A model generated the notes under the pieces. The model was not told where the DNA came from, ran no database searches, and was given only the letters and a program-made list of their open reading frames with translations. Positions 1 to 8,210 of a stretch of 64,000 bases of DNA are shown here, in pieces. The position numbers and the translations under genes are program-made. Numbering within the stretch: position 1 is the stretch's first letter; every line of letters starts with the position of its first letter. This stretch comes from Haloarcula amylovorans. Lineage in GTDB: Archaea; Halobacteriota; Halobacteria; Halobacteriales; Haloarculaceae. The stretch is from NCBI RefSeq assembly GCF_004681185.1, contig NZ_SRIF01000002.1:1237456-1301455 (forward strand), in the 5' to 3' direction.

Positions 1-3
1 GTA

Positions 4-504
4 ATGACCATCAACCCGCGCGACTACGATCTGGACGAACTGCGGAAAATCGCCCGCCAACGCGGCGATCGGGAGAACGGGAACGGCCTCGGCGACGGGG
101 AGATGCCCGACCCGGCGAATCTGGACGTGGGGCTGGAAGATGGCGACGAGGACGTCGTGGCTGGCAGCTCACTCCGGTCGGGGCTCTACCGCGAACTACT
201 TCCGTTTCTCGCCGGCGACAGCCAGGAAAAGCCCTATCTCGGAACGCTGCCCGAGACGTACGCCGCCGAGTTCGTCGTCTTCGAGTGGTTGGAGTTCCTG
301 TTGATGCACTCGGGCTATCAGGGGGCTGACGAGGCACTCGCCTACTACGAATCTATCGACTGGATTACCGAGGATGTCGAGTCGGACCTCTCGGATTACC
401 TGTTGGGGATCGACGAGTCGGCGACCAACGACAGCAACGACCTCAGCGTGGACGATCACATGCTGAGTCTGGTGTACGTTGCGAAACTGGCTGCGATGAC
501 GTAG
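4..504 (+). CDS. Archaellum FlaD/E-domain protein
   Basis: A 166-residue acidic protein. The C-terminal half (about residues 60-140) matches the archaeal FlaD/FlaE domain: a KPYL..LP..Y stretch, then a hydrophobic F-x-W-L-x-F-L helix, G-Y-x-G-A-x-E-A-L-x-Y-Y and W-I-T-E. In archaea this domain occurs in cytosolic archaellum accessory proteins that link the motor to the chemotaxis switch. Residues 1-60 are a low-complexity acidic leader. The ATG at 4 is chosen because the M-T-I-N-P-R-D-Y-D-L-D-E-L beginning looks like a natural start, but only three bases precede it, so an upstream start cannot be excluded. No other archaellum gene is visible; it is followed 78 nt later by an actin-like gene. 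The family is clear; which paralogue it is, is not. Confidence 0.8.
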   Translation: MTINPRDYDLDELRKIARQRGDRENGNGLGDGEMPDPANLDVGLEDGDEDVVAGSSLRSGLYRELLPFLAGDSQEKPYLGTLPETYAAEFVVFEWLEFLLMHSGYQGADEALAYYESIDWITEDVESDLSDYLLGIDESATNDSNDLSVDDHMLSLVYVAKLAAMT

Positions 505-550
505 AACCGCCAGCGGGTGGTCACTATCAACGCTGATTCTTGACGAGAGG

Positions 551-558
551 TTATATAT
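551..558 (+). promoter_or_regulatory. TATA box of the actin-like gene
   Basis: The sequence ttatatat lies 25-32 nt upstream of the ATG at 583, the spacing expected for a leaderless haloarchaeal transcript. There is no ribosome binding site between it and the start codon. Confidence 0.6.
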
Positions 559-582
559 CGAGGCGGGGATAAGACGGGAAAC

Positions 583-1650
583 ATGAGTGACGACGACGCA
601 GCCGACGCGGCATCCGGCAGCGGCCGGTCGGTGCCGGTGGGTGTGAAACTCGGCAGCACCAGAACGGTCATCGCCCTACCCGACGACCACGGAACCGAGA
701 ACCGAATCATCAAGACACTGACCTGCATGGCGACCTACGAGGACGCCCTGACCGGCGAGGAGAAGGTGCTCTACGGCGAGGAGGCAGCCCGCGAGTACCC
801 CGATCGCGTCCAGTACATGCTTCGGTCCGGACTGCCCGAAGACGAGGACCGCGCGGAGATGACCAAGAAGTTCTTCGAGGCGCTCATCGAGGAGAACGAC
901 ATCCCGGCCGACAGCGGCGTCGTCTACGCCATTCCGACTATCGACAACCCCGCCGGGCTGGACAACCTCCGGGCGGTCATCGAGGAGTCCTCTATCGGCC
1001 TTGACCTCGTCGAAAGCTACCCTGAGTCGCTGTGTGGCTCCATCCCCGCCTTCGGCGAGGAGTTAGAGGCCATCGACGAGATATTCATCTCGGTCAACAT
1101 GGGCTCGACGAACTTGGAAGCTTCCGCCTATCGGCGCGGCGAGCAGTTAGCGCCCTTCACGACCGGCGCGGTCACCGGCAACGAAGTCGACCGGATGATC
1201 GCGAACTACGTCGAGGAGGAGACCCAGGGACGGGTCAACATCGACACACAGACCGCCCGCGAGTACAAGGAAGAACACGCCGACTTCGTGGAGTTCGAAC
1301 CTTTCACTGATATCATCCAGCAGCCCGGCGGCGGCACCCACGAGTTCACCATCGAGCGCTCAGTGATGGACGCAGTCGACGAGTATCTCGACGACGCGGT
1401 GGACGAGCTCGCCAACACCTTCCTGCCGGAACTGGCAAACGACTACATGAAGGTCTACCAGTTGGCACTGGACCGTCCAATCGTGCTCACCGGCGGGATG
1501 GCCTGCATCCCCGGTATCGTCGAGGAGTTCGAGGCGCGCCTCAGCGAGGAACTGAACCGCGAGATCGAGGCAACCGCCGCCGAGCAGCCCGATGTCGCGC
1601 CTACAGTCGGCGCACAGCGCATCGCGGCCCGGCTCGTCGAGAACAGCTAA
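583..1650 (+). CDS. Salactin-like archaeal actin (MreB/actin ATPase fold)
   Basis: A 355-residue protein with the layout of an actin-superfamily ATPase. There is a phosphate-1 loop at about residues 20-28 (G-V-K-L-G-S-T-R-T), a phosphate-2 loop at 168-180 (I-S-V-N-M-G-S-T-N-L-E) and an adenosine motif at 302-306 (L-T-G-G-M). The length and the haloarchaeal setting fit salactin, the dynamically unstable filament-forming actin of Halobacterium. The acidic Asp residues normally present in both phosphate loops are replaced (K at 22, V-N at 171-172), so catalysis may differ from MreB. It lies next to a FlaD/E-domain protein, which hints at a cell-pole or motility role, but that is inference. Alternatives are another MreB/MamK-like or Hsp70-fold protein. 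Confidence 0.7.
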   Translation: MSDDDAADAASGSGRSVPVGVKLGSTRTVIALPDDHGTENRIIKTLTCMATYEDALTGEEKVLYGEEAAREYPDRVQYMLRSGLPEDEDRAEMTKKFFEALIEENDIPADSGVVYAIPTIDNPAGLDNLRAVIEESSIGLDLVESYPESLCGSIPAFGEELEAIDEIFISVNMGSTNLEASAYRRGEQLAPFTTGAVTGNEVDRMIANYVEEETQGRVNIDTQTAREYKEEHADFVEFEPFTDIIQQPGGGTHEFTIERSVMDAVDEYLDDAVDELANTFLPELANDYMKVYQLALDRPIVLTGGMACIPGIVEEFEARLSEELNREIEATAAEQPDVAPTVGAQRIAARLVENS

Positions 1651-1823
1651 CGGGCGTTCCCGCCCCAGCAGTCGAGCCACTGTTCGATGGTCGGGCGCGG
1701 CCCGAACCGCTCCAGCGCCCGTCCGTTCGAGAGAACGGCGAATACCTCGGTATCTATCCGAATGTCGATGCCAGGAGACGACCGTTCCTCGGGGCTCGCC
1801 CCGTACAACCCTACGCGTGGCAT
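1647..1823 (-). CDS. Small hypothetical protein, 58 aa
   Basis: An open frame of 58 codons beginning M-P-R-V-G-L-Y-G-A-S and ending W-L-D-C-W-G-G-N-A-R. It is convergent with the actin-like gene and overlaps its last four bases. The W-L-D-C-W ending, the absence of any competing forward gene in 1651-2026 and the codon use suggest a real small gene. I recognise no family. Two Cys/Trp-rich positions near the C-terminus are the only notable feature. Confidence rests on coding appearance only. Confidence 0.45.
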   Translation of the reverse strand: MPRVGLYGASPEERSSPGIDIRIDTEVFAVLSNGRALERFGPRPTIEQWLDCWGGNAR

Positions 1824-2026
1824 GTGACAGAATAATTTCCCGTCCTACCTAAATGTCCGTCAGACGGATGTCTGCCGTTCGAGAGGATCGAACACACGAG
1901 GGAAATAGAGACACAGAGCGGACCTCGAACGATATCGGAACCGTTGCTTCCGTATTTCCATAAATCCTACACTAGAATATCAGAATCTATACGTAGGTAT
2001 CAAGTCTTTCGACGCTGTAAACTGCG

Positions 2027-3928
2027 ATGATGGGCGAGATTATCAAAATAAATAATTACGAGGGCGATCTCCCCTCGCTGCTCACGCAGACCGGCTCGGG
2101 AGGCGTGTTCTCGGGGGGCTACCTCCACGACCGGGCGGCGGCAGCGGTTCTCGAAGCCGAGGAGACGCCGGCGTTCGTTCTCACGAACCGCAAGCGCGGG
2201 GTGATCGTCGAAACGGCCGAAGCCACGGAGACCGTTCGGCCCGGTCGGGGCTATCGGACGATCGCGGTGGTTACCGACCGGCGCGTTCTCGTGCTGGTTG
2301 GCGACGAATCGGGGGACCGAGAGGTAGCGGTGTCGCTCGTGGACATCGACGAAGTGGAGTGGGAAACGGGACTCCGCGGCGGCTCTCTCACGGTCGTTCG
2401 AGAGGGGCACTCGACGGTAGAGATTCAGACGGCGACTGACGGGCTCGAAGCGGTCGCCGAGTACCTCGATGCGGCTTCACAGGCTTGGCGACGCGTCGAG
2501 TCGGAGTTCGACAGAGCAACGGAACTGCTCGTGACGGCGACCGAACATCGGGAAGCGGGCCGGTACGACGAGGCGGCTTCGGCCGTCGAGCAGGCACGAG
2601 ACCGTACCGAGACGGCGCGAGGTGTCGCGTTCCGCTTCGCCGCGGAGTACAGCGGAACAGCGCTGCAAGAGCGGGTCGACCCCCTCGAAGCCCGCTGCGT
2701 GCGAACGCTCGCGGAGATACACGTCGGTCGCGCTCGCGTGGCGACAGACGACGGCGAGACGCGCTGGCGTGAGGGCGAGTACGAGGCGGCCTACGACGCC
2801 TACGAGCGCGCCCGAGAGGAGTACGACGCGGCGCTCGCGCTCGACCACACCGCAATCGACGACGTGAACGGGATACGCGAGGAGCGGGACCGCCTAGACC
2901 GTATCGTCGACCACCTCGAGAAGTCGCCGCTCCGGAAGGCCGTCACGGCTGACAAGGCCGCCGTCGCGGCAGACGACCCCGAGGACGCGATAGCGCACTG
3001 GAACGAGGCGATGACCCACTACCGGACGGCATTGGAGATCGACTGGGGGGCTGAGAACAGGCGATTCGCGGGCGATACGGCGACGATTCGGGACCGTCTC
3101 GGCACTGTCGCCGAGAACCTCACGGCGACCCAGCGAACCGTCGCTGTCGATGCGATGCGCGCCGGCGACTGGTATAGCGACGCTGGACAGGCCGAGGTCG
3201 CCCTCGAAGAGTTTGCGGCCGCCGCCGACGCGTTCGAGGCGGCGCTCGTGACGGCCCGCGACTGCTATCCCGACGCGGTGGCTCATCTGGAGGCAGAGCA
3301 GAACGCACTCGAACAGCGACTCGAACGGACCGAGGCACTGGTGAACGGCGACGAGACCGTCCCGGACCGCATCGAGACATCGGCCGACCCCGACTACGCG
3401 GCCTCGGGAACGCTCGGCGAGCCATCCGACGACGGCCCAACGGCGATCGAGGACGCCATCCGCCCACCGTCGGACGCCACCGAACCGCTGCGCTCCGAAC
3501 CGGACGAAGCGTCAGTCTCGACAGTTGACCGTCTCCGGACACTGGACGGGGACCAATTCGTCGACGTGGTCGCCAACGTTCTCGAAGAGACGGCGTGGGA
3601 GACGGGCGCTACCGGGTCCGAATCGCCGTTCGACCTGCGAGCGACGCGTGACGGCGATGCGTTAGGCGTCGTGGTCCACCGTTCGACGACCGACGGCGTG
3701 GCGAGTGACCACGTCGAGCGATGCCAGTCGCTCGCCGAGGAGACAGAAGTGGACGCGGTACTGTTCGCGACTGCGCTGGGCTTCCCTGCGAACGTCACGC
3801 CGCTCTCGTCGGACGCCGACGTGCGCCTGTTCGATGGGGCGAGTCTCGCCGCTATCATCGACGCACAGAACGTCAGACTGCCGGACGAAACCCGACCGAT
3901 AGCGGGCAAACGGAAGCAAGGTTTATAG
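2027..3928 (+). CDS. PH-like / helical repeat / Mrr-like nuclease-fold protein
   Basis: A 633-residue acidic protein in three parts. Residues 1-145 look like a bacterial PH/GRAM-type beta domain (alternating V-V-T-D-R-R-V-L-V-L-V strands). Residues 150-430 are long helices rich in A, E and R with repeated Y-x-x-A and A-x-x-x-Y patterns, resembling TPR or coiled coil. Residues about 500-615 resemble the restriction-endonuclease-like Mrr fold (L-D-G-D-Q-F-V-D-V-V, then F-D-L-R-A-T-R-D-G and V-V-V-H-R). In active Mrr proteins the strand ends in Q-x-K; here it reads V-V-V-H-R, so the catalytic Lys appears lost. It may bind DNA without cutting, but that is inference. The start is the first of two adjacent ATG codons (ATGATG at 2027). 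A zinc-ribbon gene follows after 23 nt. Confidence 0.55.
   Translation: MMGEIIKINNYEGDLPSLLTQTGSGGVFSGGYLHDRAAAAVLEAEETPAFVLTNRKRGVIVETAEATETVRPGRGYRTIAVVTDRRVLVLVGDESGDREVAVSLVDIDEVEWETGLRGGSLTVVREGHSTVEIQTATDGLEAVAEYLDAASQAWRRVESEFDRATELLVTATEHREAGRYDEAASAVEQARDRTETARGVAFRFAAEYSGTALQERVDPLEARCVRTLAEIHVGRARVATDDGETRWREGEYEAAYDAYERAREEYDAALALDHTAIDDVNGIREERDRLDRIVDHLEKSPLRKAVTADKAAVAADDPEDAIAHWNEAMTHYRTALEIDWGAENRRFAGDTATIRDRLGTVAENLTATQRTVAVDAMRAGDWYSDAGQAEVALEEFAAAADAFEAALVTARDCYPDAVAHLEAEQNALEQRLERTEALVNGDETVPDRIETSADPDYAASGTLGEPSDDGPTAIEDAIRPPSDATEPLRSEPDEASVSTVDRLRTLDGDQFVDVVANVLEETAWETGATGSESPFDLRATRDGDALGVVVHRSTTDGVASDHVERCQSLAEETEVDAVLFATALGFPANVTPLSSDADVRLFDGASLAAIIDAQNVRLPDETRPIAGKRKQGL
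3922..3927 (+). promoter_or_regulatory. TATA-like box inside the end of the Mrr-like gene
   Basis: The hexamer tttata lies 25-30 nt before the ATG at 3952 and overlaps the stop region of the upstream gene. This suggests that the small zinc-ribbon gene has its own leaderless promoter. Confidence 0.45.
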
Positions 3929-3951
3929 CCGCGTAAGTATCACTATCAATC

Positions 3952-4086
3952 ATGAACTGTCCGAACTGCGACACTCGAATGACGTACAACGACGAGACGA
4001 CGAAACTGACAGAGTTCGTCTGCCCCGTCTGTCACGACACGGTCATCGACTGGAAGTCCGCGGCCAGAAGCGCGCGTCTCGCCTGA
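3952..4086 (+). CDS. Zinc-ribbon microprotein, 44 aa
   Basis: A 44-residue protein starting M-N-C-P-N-C-D-T with a second pair V-C-P-V-C-H-D-T about 18 residues later. Two CxxC knuckles separated by a short beta hairpin define a zinc ribbon. Such tiny zinc proteins are common in haloarchaea and usually have no known role. It is read in the same direction as, and 23 nt after, the Mrr-like gene, with a possible TATA box of its own. The start is fixed by the ATG directly before the first CxxC. Confidence 0.75.
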   Translation: MNCPNCDTRMTYNDETTKLTEFVCPVCHDTVIDWKSAARSARLA

Positions 4087-4183
4087 GTCCCTCTTTTCGC
4101 CACCTTCCTTCCGCAGTGGCGACGCCAGCTTTCGGCGGCCGAGCAGATGTGTGCACGAACGAGCACGAACGATTGCCGAATGC

Positions 4184-4193
4184 TTTTATATTT
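4184..4193 (+). promoter_or_regulatory. TATA box of the GH32 gene
   Basis: The sequence ttttatattt is 20-29 nt upstream of the ATG at 4213, as expected for a leaderless transcript. Confidence 0.55.
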
Positions 4194-4212
4194 GAGAGGG
4201 TGAGTTTCGCCA

Positions 4213-6345
4213 ATGGTAGAGTCGCTGCGCGTCGGCTGTCTCTTCGTCGACTCGTGTTCCGACGAGCAGACCGCGGCGTACGAGTGGTGTGCGGGCGCGT
4301 TCGCGGATGTCGACCGCGTCTCGCTCTCGACGGTCGAGCCGACCGCGTACGACGTTCTCTGGTGGCACCGCGACGGAGCAATCGAGCCGGAGCGGCTCGC
4401 CGACGGTGGGGACGCGCTCGCATCGTTCGTGCGGGGCGGCGGGTCGCTCTTGCTGACCCTCGGTGCAATGGCGGCCGTCGAACCACTCGGCTTCGACGCC
4501 GTCGGTCCCGACGCCGTCGGCTGGGAGGAGGTCTCCGAGCCGATCGGGCCGCTGTGGAAGGCGCTGGTCGCAGACCACCCCATCGCGGAGGGGTTCGACA
4601 CGCTCAGAGTCCACACCCGCGGCCCCGGTGTGACAGCACCGTACGCCCGCTACGAGACGGTCGCGCCGATGGAGGGCGACCTATTAGCCAGTACGGCCCG
4701 AGGAACCACGGACGTGGTCAAACAGATGTCGACCGTCTCGTGGCAACCCGGCGACGGCCACGTTCTCGGCATCGGGTCGGCCGTCTCCTTTCGCCAGCCT
4801 ACGCACGACATCTGTCGCGGGAACCGCGAGACGCTCGTCTCGAACGCGCTCGCGGCGCTGGCCAGCAGTGAGACGGTCCCGCTCTCGGGACGGCCGAAGT
4901 CCGTCGAGGCGTTCTCGGAGATGCGCGAGCAATTAGCCGACGACCCGCATCGACCGACGTATCATGTCACCCCGCCAGCCAACTGGCTCAACGACCCGAA
5001 CGGCCTCATTCACTGGAATGGCCGATATCACCTGTTCTATCAGTACAACCCGACCGGACCGTTCCACAACACCATCCACTGGGGTCACGCGGTCAGCGAC
5101 GACCTGGTACACTGGGAGGACGAACCCGTCGCCCTCGCGCCCTCGCCCGACGGCCCGGACCGCGACGGCTGCTGGTCCGGCTGTGCGATCGACGACGACG
5201 GGACGGCGACGATACTCTACACCGGCGGTCGCGACAAAAAGCAGTTACCGTGTATCGCCACCGCGGTCGACGAGGGTCTGACTGCGTGGCGCAAGGACTC
5301 CGACAATCCGGTCATCGAGGAGATGCCGACCCAACCCGAGGTCCTCCAGACCGAACACTGGGACGGGGAGTTCCGCGACCACTGCGTCTGGCGCGAAGAC
5401 GGCGTCTGGCACCAGTTGATCGGGGCCGGTATGGAGGGCGGCGGCGGCGCGGCGTTGCTGTACGTCTCCGAGGACCTGCGGGACTGGGAGTACCGCGGCC
5501 CCATCCTGACCGGCGACCGCGACACCGCCGGCACGGTCTGGGAGTGCCCCGAACTGCTCGACTTCGGCGAGCGGCAACTGCTGCACGTCTCGAACTACGA
5601 GGACGTGGTCTACTTTCTGGGCACCTACGAGGACGGCAAGTTCGACGCCGAGCACCGCGACAAACTCGACCACGGCGACTTCTACGCCCCCCAGTCGATG
5701 TGGACCGACGACGGCCGCATCCTCACGTGGGGCTGGATTCCCGAGGCGCGGGACGTGAGCGCACAGTGGGACGCCGGGTGGTCGGGCGCGATGTCACTGC
5801 CCCGCGAACTCGCACTCGCCGACGACGGCGGTCTCTGCCAGCGACCTGCCCCGGAACTCAAAGACCTCCGCGGGGCCAATACCCACCACGACGAACTCCG
5901 TCTGGACGGAAGCGACCGCCAGACGCTCGACGTCGAGAGCGAGACCTTCGAACTCCGCGCGACGATTCGCCTCGAAGACGCCGAGCGCGTCGAACTCTCC
6001 GTGTTGGAGACGCCCGGCCGAGACGAGTACACGCCTATCCGATACAGTCACACCAGCGAGATATCGGTCGACCGGGCGCGCGCGAGTCACGACCCGCAGG
6101 CGACCAACGCCACCCAGCGGATGGGCGTGACGCCGTACGACTCGCCGCTCTCGCTTCGCGTGTTCGTCGACGGCTCCGTCGTCGAAGTGTTCGCCAACGA
6201 GCGCCACTGTCTGACCACTCGCGTCTATCCGACCAGCGAGGACGCGACGGGTATCTCGCTATCGGCCGAGGGCGGTCGGGCGACGGTCGCGTCGCTCGAC
6301 GTCTGGGAGATGGACGGCGCGTGGTCGGCCGAGCCGTCGGACTAG
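4213..6345 (+). CDS. GH32 beta-fructosidase with extra N-terminal domain
   Basis: A 710-residue protein. The GH32 five-bladed propeller begins near residue 245 with the family signature W-L-N-D-P-N-G (nucleophile D261). An F-R-D motif follows (transition-state Asp D389, here F-R-D-H instead of F-R-D-P), then W-E-C-P with acid/base E444. The C-terminal beta sandwich is visible, including [15 protein letters not shown]32 enzymes hydrolyse terminal beta-fructosides in sucrose, inulin or levan. Residues 1-235 form an additional domain beginning G-C-L-F-V-D-S-C-S, alpha/beta in character and resembling glutamine-amidotransferase-like (ThuA-type) folds. No secretion signal is seen, so a cytoplasmic role is likely. 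It converges with a GH68 gene, so the two probably handle the same fructose polymers. Confidence 0.88.
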   Translation: MVESLRVGCLFVDSCSDEQTAAYEWCAGAFADVDRVSLSTVEPTAYDVLWWHRDGAIEPERLADGGDALASFVRGGGSLLLTLGAMAAVEPLGFDAVGPDAVGWEEVSEPIGPLWKALVADHPIAEGFDTLRVHTRGPGVTAPYARYETVAPMEGDLLASTARGTTDVVKQMSTVSWQPGDGHVLGIGSAVSFRQPTHDICRGNRETLVSNALAALASSETVPLSGRPKSVEAFSEMREQLADDPHRPTYHVTPPANWLNDPNGLIHWNGRYHLFYQYNPTGPFHNTIHWGHAVSDDLVHWEDEPVALAPSPDGPDRDGCWSGCAIDDDGTATILYTGGRDKKQLPCIATAVDEGLTAWRKDSDNPVIEEMPTQPEVLQTEHWDGEFRDHCVWREDGVWHQLIGAGMEGGGGAALLYVSEDLRDWEYRGPILTGDRDTAGTVWECPELLDFGERQLLHVSNYEDVVYFLGTYEDGKFDAEHRDKLDHGDFYAPQSMWTDDGRILTWGWIPEARDVSAQWDAGWSGAMSLPRELALADDGGLCQRPAPELKDLRGANTHHDELRLDGSDRQTLDVESETFELRATIRLEDAERVELSVLETPGRDEYTPIRYSHTSEISVDRARASHDPQATNATQRMGVTPYDSPLSLRVFVDGSVVEVFANERHCLTTRVYPTSEDATGISLSAEGGRATVASLDVWEMDGAWSAEPSD

Positions 6346-6380
6346 CGCTGTCGTCCCGGTTTAGCCCTGCCGTCCGAGTC

Positions 6381-7730
6381 TTACTCGCTACCGCCGTGGT
6401 AGCGCTCGCTCGCGTCGGCGTCGGCCGCCTCGCGCGCTCGCCGAATCAGTTCTTCGTCCGTTGGCGGCAGCGACTCGCCGGCCATCGGAATCTCCCAGTG
6501 ACCGAGCTTCCCGACGATTCGGGTGCGGGTCCCGTCCACGTCGAGGCGGAGCGTCGGCGCGAGCGTCCCGCCGAAGCGTCGCATCTGTTCGGCCTCCGAG
6601 AGGTGCGCGATGTCGTCTAAGACCGGCCCGGCGAAGTCGAAGTAGTTGAAGAAACTCTGGACGAGCACCTCGTCGCCGTGGGCGAACGCCATCCACGAGT
6701 ACGACTGGAACGGCGCGTTTTCGGGGTTCGTGGCGACGAGGCCGGACCCGTTCAGCGGCACGTACTCGCCGCGGAATGTCTCGGCGACGAAGCCGTACAG
6801 CGCGTCGAACCCCTCCAGTCCCGGTGCGAACGTGTGGAGATGGCTGGAGATAAAGAGGTAGTAGCGGCCGTCTTTGTAGACGACGTGGGGCCGTTCGAGT
6901 TCCTGGTTGGTGCCGACGGCGTCCAGTAGCGGCTCTTCGAGCTCCCACTTCAGGGGGTCGCCGGTCGGCGAGCGAGCGACGCCGACGCTGCCGTTGAACT
7001 CCTGTTGGGCGGCGTCGCCGTCACAGACGTCGCTGCCCTCCGGCACGGGGGAGTTCGCCTCGAAGAGGAGCCACGTCTCGCCCGTCTCGGGGTCCTCGAA
7101 GAACCACGGGTCGCGGAAGGTGTATATCATCCCGCGGGACTGGTCCTCGCGCTCGTAGCGCTCGCCGTCCGGGGACAGCAGCTCGTGATGAGTCCACGGC
7201 CCGCTGAGCGTGAATCCGTCGTCAGTGTCGATAGTGCCGCCGCTCGCGCCCACGATGCGCTGGGCGTAGGTGAGTTCTTCGGCGTCGTCCTCGCCCGCGG
7301 CCGTATAGAAGACGTAGACCGACTCGTCGTCGTCGTACAGCGCCGACCCCGCCCACTGGCGCTGGCCCAGCGCCTCCTCGAAGACCGGCCCGGCGTCGTG
7401 CCAGTTCCGGCCATCCGACGAGTAGAAACAGCGGATGGTCGCTACGTCGTGGCGCTTACCCGGCAGGAGGTCGGCAGGCGCGGTCAGCGAGAAGCAGACG
7501 CGATAGCCGTCGACCTCCGCGAGCGTCCCGTCACGGTTGCGGAGAAACCACGTATCCCAGATATGGACGTCCGGTATCTGATCGTTCTCGGGCGGATAGA
7601 ATATCGGTGCGACCGTCTCGTCCGTGCGTTCGATGCCGCTCGCCTGCGCTCGCGTCCAACCTGAACGAGCGCGAAAGCCCGGTGAGCCGCCATTGAATGA
7701 GTCGTCGGTCATAGCTTCGTCTGCGTCCAC
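6381..7730 (-). CDS. GH68 levansucrase/inulosucrase family enzyme
   Basis: A 449-residue GH68 protein. The catalytic triad is readable: nucleophile D59 in I-W-D-T-W, transition-state stabiliser D207 in F-R-D-P and acid/base E279 in E-L-E-R-P-H-V. The later Q-S-Y-S-W motif is also present. GH68 enzymes split sucrose and transfer fructose to a growing levan or inulin chain, or to water. No signal peptide is evident, unlike most bacterial levansucrases, so export by another route or an intracellular role should be considered. Two starts are possible (7730 and 7712); I keep the longer. Its 3' end faces that of the GH32 gene across 35 nt. Whether it polymerises or only hydrolyses cannot be read from sequence. 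Confidence 0.9.
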   Translation of the reverse strand: MDADEAMTDDSFNGGSPGFRARSGWTRAQASGIERTDETVAPIFYPPENDQIPDVHIWDTWFLRNRDGTLAEVDGYRVCFSLTAPADLLPGKRHDVATIRCFYSSDGRNWHDAGPVFEEALGQRQWAGSALYDDDESVYVFYTAAGEDDAEELTYAQRIVGASGGTIDTDDGFTLSGPWTHHELLSPDGERYEREDQSRGMIYTFRDPWFFEDPETGETWLLFEANSPVPEGSDVCDGDAAQQEFNGSVGVARSPTGDPLKWELEEPLLDAVGTNQELERPHVVYKDGRYYLFISSHLHTFAPGLEGFDALYGFVAETFRGEYVPLNGSGLVATNPENAPFQSYSWMAFAHGDEVLVQSFFNYFDFAGPVLDDIAHLSEAEQMRRFGGTLAPTLRLDVDGTRTRIVGKLGHWEIPMAGESLPPTDEELIRRAREAADADASERYHGGSE

Positions 7731-7817
7731 GACCGGGATAGACTTTCCGGACGACTACAACGGCTGTTGTATCTAAATTTGCGTCCGACGGGAGTTACCG
7801 TCGGTGACAGCCGGGGG

Positions 7818-8054
7818 TCACTCCTCGGCCGACTCGTCGCCGTCGGCGCGGCCGACGCCTTCGGGTGCGTGGATATTCAGCGGCCGAATCCATTGATACC
7901 AGATAAACAGGACGCCGAGACCGTAGCCCAGCGCCCAGACGGCGCTACCGACCCACGGGTAGCCCAGTTGAGAGAGAAAGCCGTTGGCGAGACCGGGCAC
8001 GATGACAATGGCGGCGATCGTCCCCGCCAGCGCGATCGTGTCGTTGCGATTCAT
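7818..8054 (-). CDS. Small two-helix membrane protein
   Basis: A 78-residue protein with two hydrophobic segments (about residues 8-30 and 38-58) followed by R-P-L-N-I-H and an acidic tail. It looks like a conserved haloarchaeal small membrane protein, but I cannot name a function. It is divergent from the squalene synthase gene. Confidence 0.6.
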   Translation of the reverse strand: MNRNDTIALAGTIAAIVIVPGLANGFLSQLGYPWVGSAVWALGYGLGVLFIWYQWIRPLNIHAPEGVGRADGDESAEE

Positions 8055-8183
8055 CGGCCTCTCACCACCGCACGGCGGGCGGTCATACCGAACAGTACGG
8101 CGCTGAGTGGTTTAGGCGTGGCGTTTCCCGCCCGCGAGAGACAGCGACGAGACCGTCGTTCTCGTCCCGCCGTAGCCACCCCA

Positions 8184-8190
8184 TTTTTAT
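8184..8190 (+). promoter_or_regulatory. TATA-like box of the squalene synthase gene
   Basis: The run tttttat is 21-27 nt before the ATG at 8211 and supports that start, or the in-frame ATG at 8220, as leaderless. Confidence 0.4.
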
Positions 8191-8210
8191 CGCAGTACGC
8201 CCTACGCCGG

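Noticed and set aside
5250..6620. A 456-codon open frame overlapping the GH32 gene
   Set aside because: Arg/Pro-rich shadow in a second frame of a high-GC gene. The GH32 frame carries all catalytic motifs.
7767..8210. Upstream extension of the squalene synthase frame
   Set aside because: It runs antisense to a credible 78-aa membrane protein, and the TATA-like box lies directly before the ATG at 8211.
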